From assembly GCA_001464215.1 (NCBI GenBank), contig LNEZ01000085.1:16996-80995 (forward strand): a DNA stretch of 64,000 nucleotides, given 5' to 3'. A model generated the notes under the pieces. The model worked only from the letters and a program-made list of their open reading frames with translations. It made no database searches and was not told the origin of the DNA. Both the position numbers and the translations under genes were made by a program. Source of the stretch: Rhizobiales bacterium Ga0077548. GTDB lineage: Bacteria; Pseudomonadota; Alphaproteobacteria; Rhizobiales; Xanthobacteraceae. Shown piece after piece: positions 27,003 through 36,018 of this stretch; the first letter of the stretch is position 1; each line of letters begins with the position of its first letter.

Positions 27003-28130
27003 TTAGCTCTTCAGATGGATCATGCGCTCGACCGCACGGCGGGCTTTCGCGGCGATAGCCGGATCGATTTCGACCTCCTCACGGAGATAAACGAGGCTGT
27101 CGAGAATTTTCGGCAGCGTGATCCGCTTCATGTGCGGGCAGAGATTGCACGGCCGGATAAACTCCGTGTCCGGCGCTTCGGCCTGCACGTTGTCGGCCAT
27201 CGAGCATTCGGTGACCATGACGACGCGCTTCGGCTTCTTCGTCTTCACGTAGTTCAGGATGCCGGAGGTCGAGCCGGTGAAATCGGCTTCCGCGATCACA
27301 TCGGGCGGGCATTCCGGGTGCGCGAGAATCTGCACAGACGGATCCGCTTCGCGATAGCGGCGCAGCTCCTCGCCCGTGAAGCGCTCATGCACTTCGCAGT
27401 GGCCCTTCCAGGCGATGATCTTCACTTTGGTCTGGGTCGCAACCCAGCGCGCAAGGAATTCGTCGGGAATGCAGATTACGCGATCCACGCCGAAGCTCTC
27501 CACCACCTGCACTGCGTTCGACGAAGTGCAGCAGATGTCGCTCTCGGCTTTCACGTCGGCGGAAGTGTTCACGTAAGTCACGACCGGCACGCCGGGATAG
27601 CGCTCGCGAAGCAACCGCACGTCCTCGCCGGTAATCGACTGCGCGAGCGAGCAGCCCGCGCGCAGATCGGGGATCAGCACGGTCTTGTCCGGGTTCAGCA
27701 ACTTCGAGGTCTCGGCCATGAAGTGCACGCCACCCTGAATGATGATGTCGGCCTTCGACTTCGCGGCTTCCTTGGCAAGCTGCAAGCTGTCGCCGACGAA
27801 GTCGGCAACGCAGTTATAGATTTCCGGCGTCTGGTAGTTGTGCGCGAGCAGCACCGCGTTGCGCTGTTTCTTCAGGCGATTGATCGCGGCGACGTAAGGC
27901 GCGTGAAACGGCCACTCGACCGGCGGAATGACGGCTTTCACCTTTTCATACAGGTGCGCAGTCTCGCGCTCGACTTCCTTGTTCCATTCCAGCTCAGGCA
28001 TCGGCAGCACGCCGAATTTCTTCGCGGCGGCGCCAGTGCTTGGACGCGGCACGGCGAAATCGCCGCGCGCGACCGGCGGGGTCACGACTTCCACGTGGGG
28101 CCGAATGTTGCGGTCAATGATGGCTACCAT
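27003..28130 (-). CDS. nadA: Quinolinate synthase NadA
   Basis: 375 residues from the ATG at 28130, which has a GGAGG ribosome site (a TTG four codons earlier is less likely). It condenses iminoaspartate with dihydroxyacetone phosphate to quinolinate using a 4Fe-4S cluster. Cluster cysteines are expected in [20 protein letters not shown] and [10 protein letters not shown]. Other signatures: [46 protein letters not shown]. It is first of the minus-strand nadA-nadB-nadC run and has two candidate NadQ sites upstream. Confidence 0.97.
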   Translation of the reverse strand: MVAIIDRNIRPHVEVVTPPVARGDFAVPRPSTGAAAKKFGVLPMPELEWNKEVERETAHLYEKVKAVIPPVEWPFHAPYVAAINRLKKQRNAVLLAHNYQTPEIYNCVADFVGDSLQLAKEAAKSKADIIIQGGVHFMAETSKLLNPDKTVLIPDLRAGCSLAQSITGEDVRLLRERYPGVPVVTYVNTSADVKAESDICCTSSNAVQVVESFGVDRVICIPDEFLARWVATQTKVKIIAWKGHCEVHERFTGEELRRYREADPSVQILAHPECPPDVIAEADFTGSTSGILNYVKTKKPKRVVMVTECSMADNVQAEAPDTEFIRPCNLCPHMKRITLPKILDSLVYLREEVEIDPAIAAKARRAVERMIHLKS

Positions 28131-28159
28131 AGGCGCCTCCAAACCTTCCCTGCGAGCCT

Positions 28160-28180
28160 ATATGCTCGAAATGAGCATAT
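28160..28180. promoter_or_regulatory. Candidate NadQ operator 1 upstream of nadA
   Basis: A perfect inverted repeat: ATATGCTC (28160-28167), five-base spacer GAAAT, GAGCATAT (28173-28180), 30 bases upstream of the nadA start. This is the expected place for a repressor of nadABC, and the regulator gene nadQ lies at the far end of the same module. From memory, Rhizobiales NadQ sites resemble a TATGCTC-n5-GAGCATA palindrome; I cannot check it here. Confidence 0.7.
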
Positions 28181-28213
28181 GCGGATACAGAAAAGACCGG
28201 CTCTTGCCGGGGC

Positions 28214-28234
28214 TTATTCTCACTTCGAGCAAAT
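28214..28234. promoter_or_regulatory. Candidate NadQ operator 2, imperfect
   Basis: TTATTCTC (28214-28221), spacer ACTTC, GAGCAAAT (28227-28234): same CTC-n5-GAG core, and 13 of 16 arm bases match operator 1. The two site centres are 54 bases apart, close to five helical turns, which would suit cooperative binding. It lies in the divergent gap between nadA and the first MFS gene, so it could also affect that transporter. Confidence 0.5.
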
Positions 28235-28407
28235 ATATAACCTATTCCGGGTAATTCCGCTAGTCCCCCTCCTCAATCTGCCCATGCGCTTTATCGATAG
28301 CAGCGCAGCGCAAAACGATTTTGGCCTGATAAGCTTCGCGTCTAGGTTTCGCACGCGCGAAGGCAGCCCGCGCCGCAGAATCAATTCCGGCAGCCGGGAA
28401 TGCCCAG

Positions 28408-29670
28408 ATGTCCACGACGCCCGCTCCGGCTGCGCCCGCGCCGCTGCTCTCCTTCCTGAAGAACCCGCTGGTGCTGGTGATCGCCGGTTGCATGATCGCG
28501 ATCGTCACCTTCGGGCCGCGCTCATCCTTCGGATTCTTCCTGACGCCAATGTCCGCGCAATACGGCTGGGGCCGCGACGTGTTCGCGCTCGCCTTTGCCT
28601 TGCAGAATTTGCTCTGGGGTCTCGGTACGCCATTCGCGGGTGCGATCGCCGACCGCTTCGGCACCGCCAAGGTGCTTGCCGGCGGCGCGGTGCTCTACTG
28701 CCTCGGTCTCGCGCTCATGACCTATTCAACCACGCCGGTGACGCTGAACATCACCGGCGGCGTGCTGATCGGCTTCGGGCTCTCGGCCTGCTCGTTCAAC
28801 ATTGTGCTCACCGCTTTCGGCAAGCTGGTGCCGGAGGAATGGCGCGGCCTCGCCTTCGGCGCGGGCACGGCTGCCGGTTCGTTCGGACAGTTTCTGTTCG
28901 CACCGTTCGGTGTCGCACTGATTCAAAACTACGGCTGGCAGTTCGCGCTATTTGTGTTCGCGGCGCTCGTGCTGCTCGTCATTCCGTTCTCGGTGGCGCT
29001 GATGACGGCGAGCAACAAGCAAGCCGTGAATTCGCAAAACGCAACGGCTGCGGAAGCGCAGACGCTACGCGCAGCGCTCGCAGAGGCCTTCGGGCATAAG
29101 TCTTACGTTTTGCTTGTCACCGGCTTCTTCACCTGCGGCTTTCAACTCGCATTCGTGACTGCGCATTTGCCGTCGTATCTCCTCGACCGCGGGCTCTCGG
29201 CGCAGGTCGGCGGCTGGACCCTTGCGATCATCGGCCTCTTTAATATCGCGGGTTCGTTCGGTGCCGGCTATCTCGGCAACAAAATGCCGAAGCGCTACAT
29301 CCTCTCCGCGATTTATCTGACGCGCGCGATTTCGATAGCGATCTTCGTCTCGATCCCGCCGAGCGTCGAAGCGACGCTCGCTTTCGCAGTCATCACCGGT
29401 CTCACCTGGCTCTCGACCGTACCGCCGACGTCGTCGCTCGTGCAGATCATGTTCGGCTCGAAGTGGTTCGCGATGCTTTATGGCTTCGTGTTCTTCAGTC
29501 ATCAGGTCGGGAGCTTCCTCGGCGTCTATCTCGGCGGCCTCGCCTTCGAGATGTTCGGCTCGTACCAGATCGTTTGGTGGCTGTCGGTGACGTTCGGCGT
29601 GCTGTCGGCGCTCATCAATCTGCCGATTGTCGAAAAGCCGGTTGCGCGCCTCGGCGCGGCGGCGGCTTAG
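28408..29670 (+). CDS. MFS transporter, first of a tandem pair
   Basis: 420 residues, about twelve membrane helices, major facilitator superfamily with similarity to oxalate/formate-antiporter-like members. The N-terminal half has FGPRSSFGFFLTPMSAQYGWGRD then PFAGAIADRFGTAKVL (the loop 2-3 motif), and the second half has GYLGNKMPKRYILSAIYLTRA. The substrate is unknown. A close paralogue starts four bases after its stop, so they look like a recent tandem duplication. It is divergent from nadA across a 277-base gap holding the two NadQ-like palindromes. Confidence 0.88.
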   Translation: MSTTPAPAAPAPLLSFLKNPLVLVIAGCMIAIVTFGPRSSFGFFLTPMSAQYGWGRDVFALAFALQNLLWGLGTPFAGAIADRFGTAKVLAGGAVLYCLGLALMTYSTTPVTLNITGGVLIGFGLSACSFNIVLTAFGKLVPEEWRGLAFGAGTAAGSFGQFLFAPFGVALIQNYGWQFALFVFAALVLLVIPFSVALMTASNKQAVNSQNATAAEAQTLRAALAEAFGHKSYVLLVTGFFTCGFQLAFVTAHLPSYLLDRGLSAQVGGWTLAIIGLFNIAGSFGAGYLGNKMPKRYILSAIYLTRAISIAIFVSIPPSVEATLAFAVITGLTWLSTVPPTSSLVQIMFGSKWFAMLYGFVFFSHQVGSFLGVYLGGLAFEMFGSYQIVWWLSVTFGVLSALINLPIVEKPVARLGAAAA

Positions 29671-29674
29671 CAAC

Positions 29675-30907
29675 ATGAGCGAGGCGGCGCGCACACTCGG
29701 CTGGCGCACACCACTGATCATCCTGATCTGCGGCTGCTTGCTTGCGCTCATCGGCTTCGGCCCGCGCTCGACGCTCGGACTGTTTCTTTCGCCGATAACG
29801 CAAGAGAAAGGCTGGGGGCGCGATGTCTATGCGTTCGCGCTGGCCTTGCAGATGTTGCTTTGGGGCGCAGCCCAACCTTTTGTCGGCGGCATCGCCGATA
29901 AGTTCGGCGCAGTGCGCGTGATGTGGATCGGGGCCGTGCTTTACGCGCTCGGCCTCACCGGCATGGCTTACGCGACATCGCAGGGCGCGCTGATTGTATC
30001 GGCGGGCTTTCTGATCGGCTTCGGTCTCGCGGGCACATCTTTTACCGTCGTGATCGGCGCCTTCGGAAAACTGCTGCCCGCGAACTGGCGCTCGATTTCG
30101 TTTGGCATCGGCACGGCAGCAAGTTCGTTCGGTCAGTTTCTATTTTCGCCGCTCGCGGTCGGGCTGAACCAGTCGCTGAACTGGCACTATACGCTCCTGA
30201 TCTTCGCCGTGATCGTGCTTGCGATCATGCCGCTATCGCTGGCGCTCGCGCTTCCCCGCGATGCGCAAGCGAATACAACCGATGGCCCGGTGCAATCCGT
30301 CAAGGAAGCGCTGCGCGAAGCGCTGAGCCACCGCAGCTATGTGCTGCTCATTCTCGGTTACTTCACCTGCGGCTTTCAGGTGTTCTTCATCACGGTTCAC
30401 CTGCCGGCCTATCTCGTGGATCGCGGGCTCGGCGTCGACATCGGCGCCTGGACCATCGGGCTGATCGGTCTCTTCAACATCATCGGCTCGATCAGCGCGG
30501 GTTATCTCGGCGACAAGATGCCGAAGCGATACATCTTGGCTGCGATCTATTTCCTGCGCTCGCTTGCCATCGTCGTTTTCATTCTCGTTCCGGCGACACC
30601 GCTGACATCCATGATTTTCGGCGCGACCATCGGCTTGTTGTGGCTCTCCACGATCCCGCCGACGCAGGCGCTGGTTGCGCTGATGTTCGGGACGCGCTGG
30701 CTCACGATGCTCGCGGGCCTCGCTTTCTTCAGCCATCAGGTCGGCGGTTTTCTCGGCGTGTGGCTCGGCGGCATTCTGTATGAACGCACCGGCTCCTATG
30801 ACGTGATCTGGTATTTGACGATCCTGCTCGGTTTCTTCGCGGCCGCCGTGAACCTTCCTATTGTCGAGAAGCCCGTCGCGCGCCCGGTTGCGGCTTCCGC
30901 TGCTTAG
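29675..30907 (+). CDS. MFS transporter, second of a tandem pair
   Basis: 410 residues, about twelve membrane helices. It parallels its upstream neighbour along its whole length: FGPRSTLGLFLSPITQEKGWGRDVY, PFVGGIADKFGAVRV, YLGDKMPKRYILAAIYFLRS and a shared end, NLPIVEKPVARP. The ATG at 29675 lies four bases after the previous stop; an upstream extension is rejected because it overlaps that gene. The pair may be two carriers of related substrates or subunits of one carrier; nothing in the sequence decides. Confidence 0.88.
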   Translation: MSEAARTLGWRTPLIILICGCLLALIGFGPRSTLGLFLSPITQEKGWGRDVYAFALALQMLLWGAAQPFVGGIADKFGAVRVMWIGAVLYALGLTGMAYATSQGALIVSAGFLIGFGLAGTSFTVVIGAFGKLLPANWRSISFGIGTAASSFGQFLFSPLAVGLNQSLNWHYTLLIFAVIVLAIMPLSLALALPRDAQANTTDGPVQSVKEALREALSHRSYVLLILGYFTCGFQVFFITVHLPAYLVDRGLGVDIGAWTIGLIGLFNIIGSISAGYLGDKMPKRYILAAIYFLRSLAIVVFILVPATPLTSMIFGATIGLLWLSTIPPTQALVALMFGTRWLTMLAGLAFFSHQVGGFLGVWLGGILYERTGSYDVIWYLTILLGFFAAAVNLPIVEKPVARPVAASAA

Positions 30908-31020
30908 ACGAACAAGGTCGGCGCCGATTCACCGCGACCCACGTTTGACGTGCAGCCTTCGGACTCGGCCTGCGCTCGGTTCCATGTTACCTACCGCGTT
31001 GTGCAAAAAGGATTGTACTC

Positions 31021-31590
31021 ATGACGGCAACAGCAATCAGCAGATTTCCTGTTCCTTCTCTCGACGAGATGCCAGCCGATATTCGAGAGCGCGTTCTTGC
31101 TGTGCAGGAAAAGTCAGGTTTCATTCCCAACGTATTTCTCGTGCTGGCGCATCGGCCCGAGGAATTCCGGGCGTTCTTTGCCTACCACGACGCGATTATG
31201 GAAAAGCCCGGCAATATTACGAAAGCCGAAAGGGAGATGATTATTGTTGCTACGAGCAACATCAATCAGTGTCAGTACTGCGTCGTTGCACATGGTGCTA
31301 TCCTCCGTGTCAGAGCGAAGAACCCTTTGATAGCCGATCAGGTCGCAGTAAATTACCGCAAAGCCGACATTACCGAACGCCAGAAAGCTATGCTCGATTT
31401 TGCGATGAAGGTATCGACTGCCGCTTATGAAGTGAACGACAGCGACATCGATCAACTGAAGGAGCACAGATTTACGGAAGAGGATGCCTGGGATATCGCA
31501 GCAATTTCCGCATTTTTTGGTTTGTCCAACCGCCTTGCAAACGTGACCAGCATGAAGCCAAACACTGAATTCTATACGCTCGGTCGCTGA
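31021..31590 (+). CDS. Peroxidase-related AhpD-family enzyme
   Basis: 189 residues. The AhpD/carboxymuconolactone decarboxylase-like motif E-x11-CxxC-xxxH is seen as EREMIIVATSNINQCQYCVVAHGA; the redox Cys pair and His are the proton-relay site of alkylhydroperoxidases. Length and flanks (FIPNVFLVLAHRPEEFRAFF, KAMLDFAMKVS) fit the uncharacterised peroxidase-related group. Its base composition differs from neighbours: three 60-base samples I counted are 45-47% G+C against about 60% in the next gene, suggesting recent transfer. The ATG follows AAGGAT. It probably reduces an organic peroxide or acts in aromatic metabolism. Confidence 0.88.
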   Translation: MTATAISRFPVPSLDEMPADIRERVLAVQEKSGFIPNVFLVLAHRPEEFRAFFAYHDAIMEKPGNITKAEREMIIVATSNINQCQYCVVAHGAILRVRAKNPLIADQVAVNYRKADITERQKAMLDFAMKVSTAAYEVNDSDIDQLKEHRFTEEDAWDIAAISAFFGLSNRLANVTSMKPNTEFYTLGR

Positions 31591-31629
31591 TTATAGCGGT
31601 TCGGCAGAAAGCGCTGTTAGCAAATACCT

Positions 31630-32610
31630 ATGGGAAAATTCAAAGCCATTGTTGTGCCTGAGAAAGGCCAACCCGCAGCACTCGGCGAATTCGACGAGAG
31701 CTCGCTCATGGACGGCGACGTCACGGTCGCGGTCGAATATTCCACCGTAAATTACAAGGACGGTCTCGCGATCACCGGCAAAGCGCCGGTCGTACGCCGT
31801 TTTCCGATGATCCCCGGCATCGATTTCGCCGGCAAAGTCGAAAGCTCGTCGCATCCGGATTTCAAAGCAGGCGACAGCGTGGTGCTCAACGGCTGGGGCA
31901 CCGGCGAAACGCATCTCGGCGCTTACGGCGCGAAGTCCCGCGTGAAGGGCGACTGGCTCGTCAAACTTCCCGAGGGCATGACTTCGCGCGAGGCGATGGC
32001 GGTCGGCACCGCGGGCTACACCGCGATGCTCTGCGTGATCGCGCTCGAAAAATATGGCGTGAAGCCCGCTGACGGTCCGATCGTCGTGACGGGTGCCGCG
32101 GGCGGTGTCGGTTCGGTTGCAATCGCCGTGCTCTCAAAGCTCGGTTATCAAGTCGCGGCATCCACCGGCCGCGCGAGCGAGGCGGACTATCTGAAATCGC
32201 TCGGTGCGTCCGAAATCATCGACCGCGCGGAGCTTTCCAATCCGGCAAAGCCGCTCGCCAAGGAGCGCTTCGCGGGCGGCATCGACTCGGTCGGCTCGCA
32301 TACGCTCGCAAACGTGCTCTCCATGACGAAATACGGCGGCGCGGTTGCGGCCTGCGGCCTTGCCGCGGGCATGGACCTGCCCGCCTCGGTTGCGCCATTC
32401 ATCTTGCGCGGGGTGTCGTTGCTCGGCGTCGACTCGGTCATGTGTCCGAAGCCGCGCAGACAGGAAGCCTGGAAGCGTCTAGCCAGCGATCTCGACCGCA
32501 AGAAGCTCGAAGCCATGACGACCGAGATTCCGCTCGAAGGCGTATTCGAACTCGCGCCCAAAATTCTGGCGGGGCAAGTGCGGGGGCGCACAGTCGTCAA
32601 GATTGGCTGA
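31630..32610 (+). CDS. MDR family oxidoreductase, acrylyl-CoA reductase (AcuI/YhdH)-like
   Basis: 326 residues, zinc-free medium-chain dehydrogenase/reductase. Signatures: [54 protein letters not shown] and the cofactor loop [13 protein letters not shown]; the end [14 protein letters not shown] is typical of YhdH/AcuI. Family members reduce acryloyl-CoA to propionyl-CoA with NADPH, protecting against toxic acrylate. A DmdC-like dehydrogenase is at 13-15 kb, but they are not adjacent, so a DMSP pathway is not shown. Confidence 0.9.
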   Translation: MGKFKAIVVPEKGQPAALGEFDESSLMDGDVTVAVEYSTVNYKDGLAITGKAPVVRRFPMIPGIDFAGKVESSSHPDFKAGDSVVLNGWGTGETHLGAYGAKSRVKGDWLVKLPEGMTSREAMAVGTAGYTAMLCVIALEKYGVKPADGPIVVTGAAGGVGSVAIAVLSKLGYQVAASTGRASEADYLKSLGASEIIDRAELSNPAKPLAKERFAGGIDSVGSHTLANVLSMTKYGGAVAACGLAAGMDLPASVAPFILRGVSLLGVDSVMCPKPRRQEAWKRLASDLDRKKLEAMTTEIPLEGVFELAPKILAGQVRGRTVVKIG

Positions 32611-32693
32611 TAGCGGGCGGTGCAGTTTAACTTGACAAGGGGCCGGGCTTCCTGCGCAACCTTGTACCCATAGTTGGTGGCGGGTTCCGTCAG

Positions 32694-33119
32694 ATGATTC
32701 GCTTCGGCTTTCTTGCAATCGCAACGCTGTTCTTTTCTGCTTCCGCGTCGGCTGAAGGCCTTACCGCGAAGCAGGCTCGCGCCTTCGTCGCGGGCAAACT
32801 GTTTTCCTATGAATGTTTCGACGGCACGACCGGCGTCGGCCGCATCAATAACGACGGCTCCGCTGCCGGGACCATCCGGATCACGGGCAAGGACCCGACA
32901 CGTTATGTGCGGCTGCCGGTGAACACGCTCTATGAGAGCGGCGAGCAAATCTGCGCGACCCTGAAAGGGCTGCCGTTCACGCCCTGCTTCAACCTCACAA
33001 AAACCAGCGAATTCAGTTTTCGCGGCGCGGTCTCCGGCATGGGCTTCATGTATTGCGACTTCTCGCGCGGCGGACGCCCGACCGTCACCAAGCGGACCCG
33101 CGCGCCGAAAACGGAATAG
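32694..33119 (+). CDS. Exported hypothetical protein with four cysteines
   Basis: 141 residues with a signal peptide (MIRFGFLAIATLFFSASASA-EG). The mature protein has Cys residues in SYECFDG, EQICATL, FTPCFNL and MYCDFSR, which may form two disulfides, and a basic Lys/Arg-rich tail. I recognise no domain of known function; the FDGTTGVGRINNDGSAAGTIRI stretch looks like a beta-rich fold. It lies seven bases from the convergent LysR gene end. Confidence 0.75.
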   Translation: MIRFGFLAIATLFFSASASAEGLTAKQARAFVAGKLFSYECFDGTTGVGRINNDGSAAGTIRITGKDPTRYVRLPVNTLYESGEQICATLKGLPFTPCFNLTKTSEFSFRGAVSGMGFMYCDFSRGGRPTVTKRTRAPKTE

Positions 33120-33125
33120 CTTTTT

Positions 33126-34043
33126 CTATTTTCCGTTCTTCAGCGGCGCATCGTTCGTGCATTCGATGATGCCGCGGCGCTTGCCGATTTCCACCGCAGT
33201 GTAATCCATGAAGGCGCGGACACGCGCAGTATTCTTCAGGTCAGGATGCGTGAGCAGCCAGAGCCCGGCTTCGATCTCGGGATCGGGGAATGCAACGCGC
33301 GTGAGCCCCGGCGTTGCCGCGCCGATGAAGCAGGGAATAAGCGCCATGCCGCCGCCAGCCGCGACCGCCTCGGCAAGTCCGAGCACGGTGTTCAGCTTGT
33401 AAACGATCCGGTCAGCGCCGGCGTTGTCGATGAGCCATTTCGTCGGCTTAGGTCCGCCGATGCCGTCGGATAAACCGATCCAGTTGTAACGGCGCGCGTC
33501 GGATGCAGTAAAATTTTTCGGCGCTTCGCCGTTCGCCGCGAAAATCGCCCAGCGGATTCCGGCTAACCTGCGGCCGATAAGGCTTTCCGGCGGCCGCTCG
33601 GTCGCGCGGACAGCAATATCCGCATCGCGCTTCGAGAGATTAAGCGGCTCGTTGCCGACCACGATGTCGAGGCTGATTTCGGGATAGGCACGCCGGAAAC
33701 CGACGAAGACCTCCGAGAGCAGATGCACCAAGAGCGTGTCGTTGGTGGTGACACGCAGATCGCCTGATGGACGAAGGTCTTGGCCCGTGATCTTACGCTC
33801 TAAATCGACGATCTCGTCGGCGATGCGGTTTGCGAGATCGACCATCTTCTCGCCTGCCGCGGTCGGTGCGTAGCCGGTGCGGCTGCGCTCGAAGAGGCGC
33901 GCGCCCATCGCTTTTTCCAAAGCGCCAAGCCTGCGGAATACGGTCGAATGATTGATGCCAAGGCTGTCTGCGGCACCTGCCAGCGAACGAGCCTCGGCAA
34001 TTGCGCGCACGAGACGGAACTCGTCCCAAACGATCTCGGCCAT
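33126..34043 (-). CDS. LysR family transcriptional regulator
   Basis: 305 residues from the ATG at 34043. The N-terminal helix-turn-helix (LVRAIAEARSLAGAADSLGINHSTVFRRLGALEKAMGARLFERSRTGYAPTAAGE in outline) is clear LysR type, followed by a substrate-binding domain (SGDLRVTTNDTLLVHLL, FRRAYPEISLDIVVG). LysR proteins usually control a divergent gene, but here the upstream neighbour on the same strand is the broken TPR gene and the downstream one is convergent, so the target is unclear. Confidence 0.9.
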   Translation of the reverse strand: MAEIVWDEFRLVRAIAEARSLAGAADSLGINHSTVFRRLGALEKAMGARLFERSRTGYAPTAAGEKMVDLANRIADEIVDLERKITGQDLRPSGDLRVTTNDTLLVHLLSEVFVGFRRAYPEISLDIVVGNEPLNLSKRDADIAVRATERPPESLIGRRLAGIRWAIFAANGEAPKNFTASDARRYNWIGLSDGIGGPKPTKWLIDNAGADRIVYKLNTVLGLAEAVAAGGGMALIPCFIGAATPGLTRVAFPDPEIEAGLWLLTHPDLKNTARVRAFMDYTAVEIGKRRGIIECTNDAPLKNGK

Positions 34044-34132
34044 TTTGCATCCACGCAACTAAGAAAGCGAAGATGCAGTATGGCTTTGCGATTTCCCAAC
34101 GGCTAGCCGCGGGACGATCACGGATACGTTAT

Positions 34133-35849
34133 CTAGCCCTTGTCGGGGTTCTTCTGCTCTTCGGCACGCGGCGGAACGGGGTCGTCCGCCAGGCCTTCCT
34201 TGAGCTTCTTCTCGATCTTCGGAAGGTCTTCCGGCTCCGGCTTGTTCTCGACAGCCCGCAACCACTGAAACCTCGCCTCCAGCTTGCGATCCGTTTTCCA
34301 GTAGGCGTCGCCGAGGTGGTCGTTGATGGTGGGGTCCGACGGCGACAGCACAATCGCCTTCTCGAGTTCGGCCGCGGCCTCTTCGAAGCGCCCAAGCCGG
34401 TAGTAAGCCCAGCCTAAGCTGTCGATGATGTATCCGTCCTTCGGACGCAGCGCGACCGCCTTGCGGATCATCTCCAGCGCCTGATCGAGATTGACGCCCT
34501 GATCGACCCAGGAATAGCCGAGATAGTTCAGCACCTGCGGATTGTCCGGCGAGAGCTTCAGCGCCTGCTGGAAATCCTTTTCCGCGAGCGCCCACTGCTT
34601 CGCACCAGTGCTCGCGCTTGGGTTCGCCGAGAATCTTGATGATCTTGGCATAAGCTTCTGCTGCTTCAGAATAGCGTTTGCCTGCGCGCAAGATATTCGC
34701 ATAGGCGAAAGCGCCTTCGATATCGTCCGGCTTTTCTTCGGCGAGGGCCTGCAAGCGCTCGCGCGCCTCGTCCTTCTTCTCGAGCACGTCGAGGTTCAGC
34801 GCGCGCTGGATCTGCGCCTTGCGCCGCAGCGGCGAGTTCTCCGGAACGCGCTCATAGGTATCGACCGCGGACTCATATTTCTTGGTGGACTCGAAAAGCG
34901 TGCCGAGTGCTACGACCGCAAGCGGATGCTCGGGGTTCAGATAGATCGCAAGCTGGAGATAGACCATGCCGAGATCTTCGCCGCCCGGCTCCTGGCTCAG
35001 CGCGGCGCCCAGACCGTAAAGCACTTCGGCAGCGCCCGTAGCGGCATTCGTGGCAAGCGGTGCCAGCTTCGCGCCGCTTTTCAGTTCGGCCAGCGCGCTA
35101 TCGACCAGCGGATGACGCACCAGCGCGCTCGAAAAATTGCTGTAGGCTTTTTCCGCATCGGCATCGCGGCCGGCGCGAGACAACATACGTGCATACGCTT
35201 CGACATTGCGAAGCGAATTCGGATCGACCGAACGCACACGTTCGATGCGCTTCAGCGCGTCACTGCGCTGGTTGGCAAGATCCAAAATCAAACCGGCGTG
35301 GAGGTCCTTATAAAGCCCGTACCAGTCCGGCCCGGACAGCTTGTCGATCTGCGCGATGCCGTTCTTGAAATTGTTCGAGCCGTGCCAGCTCCAGCCGGAG
35401 AGCAGCGTTGCGGTGAGGTCCGCGATCGGCCCCTGACCCGCGATCGCAAGATGCGTGCGGGCCTGCGCGAACTGACTAGCCTTGATGCTTTTCACGCCGA
35501 GCGCAAGCCGCGCAATGCGGTGACCTTTATCGAGAGCGACCAGACGCTCGGCAATCGGGACTGCGTCTTCGATCGCGCCGCTTTGCAGCGTCGAAAGGAA
35601 GGCAAGTTCAAGAAGATCGGGATTCTTCGGATCGGTCCGAAGGACCGAGCGATAATAAGTGGAGGCTACCGAAACGTCGCGCTCGGCGCGTGCGATCCGG
35701 GCCGCGAGATAACTTCCCGACGGCGACGAAATCATGAACTCGTTGATGCGCGGCAGTTCCGCCTGCGCAGCGGCGGTTACAGATATCGAAACCAGTGCGG
35801 CGGCTGCGAAATAACGCGAAGTCCGCGTAACGGTGTGAGGCTTCTTCAA
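34133..35849 (-). pseudogene. TPR repeat protein, broken by an internal deletion/frameshift
   Basis: The first part (35849 to about 34605, 415 residues) has a signal peptide (YFAAAALVSISVTAAAQA) and tetratricopeptide repeats, such as ASTYYRSVLRTDPKNPDLLELAF and AEAYAKIIKILGEPKREHW. The frame then runs into nonsense, while the expected continuation appears in another frame: KQWALAEKDFQQALKLSPDNPQVLNYLGYSWVDQG, DSLGWAYYRLGRFEEAAAELEKAI, ending at 34133. Relatives have roughly a dozen residues (LFYARG-like) between EHW and KQWALAEKD, so a short deletion not divisible by three near 34604 is likely. The start is TTG with an AGGAG ribosome site. Sequencing error cannot be excluded. Confidence 0.8.
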
Positions 35850-36018
35850 ACGCCCCTCTCCTGTAACTTGTTAGAAAATACACCCGAAAGGGCGAACATC
35901 GAGGCACCATGCCTCCGATTCATGGCCATCGCAAGGACGGCCCGCGCCGCATTTCAGGGCAGAATCGACGGGCGCGATGCCTTTGCTATACCCCTCATCC
36001 AACACCGTGGATGCACAA

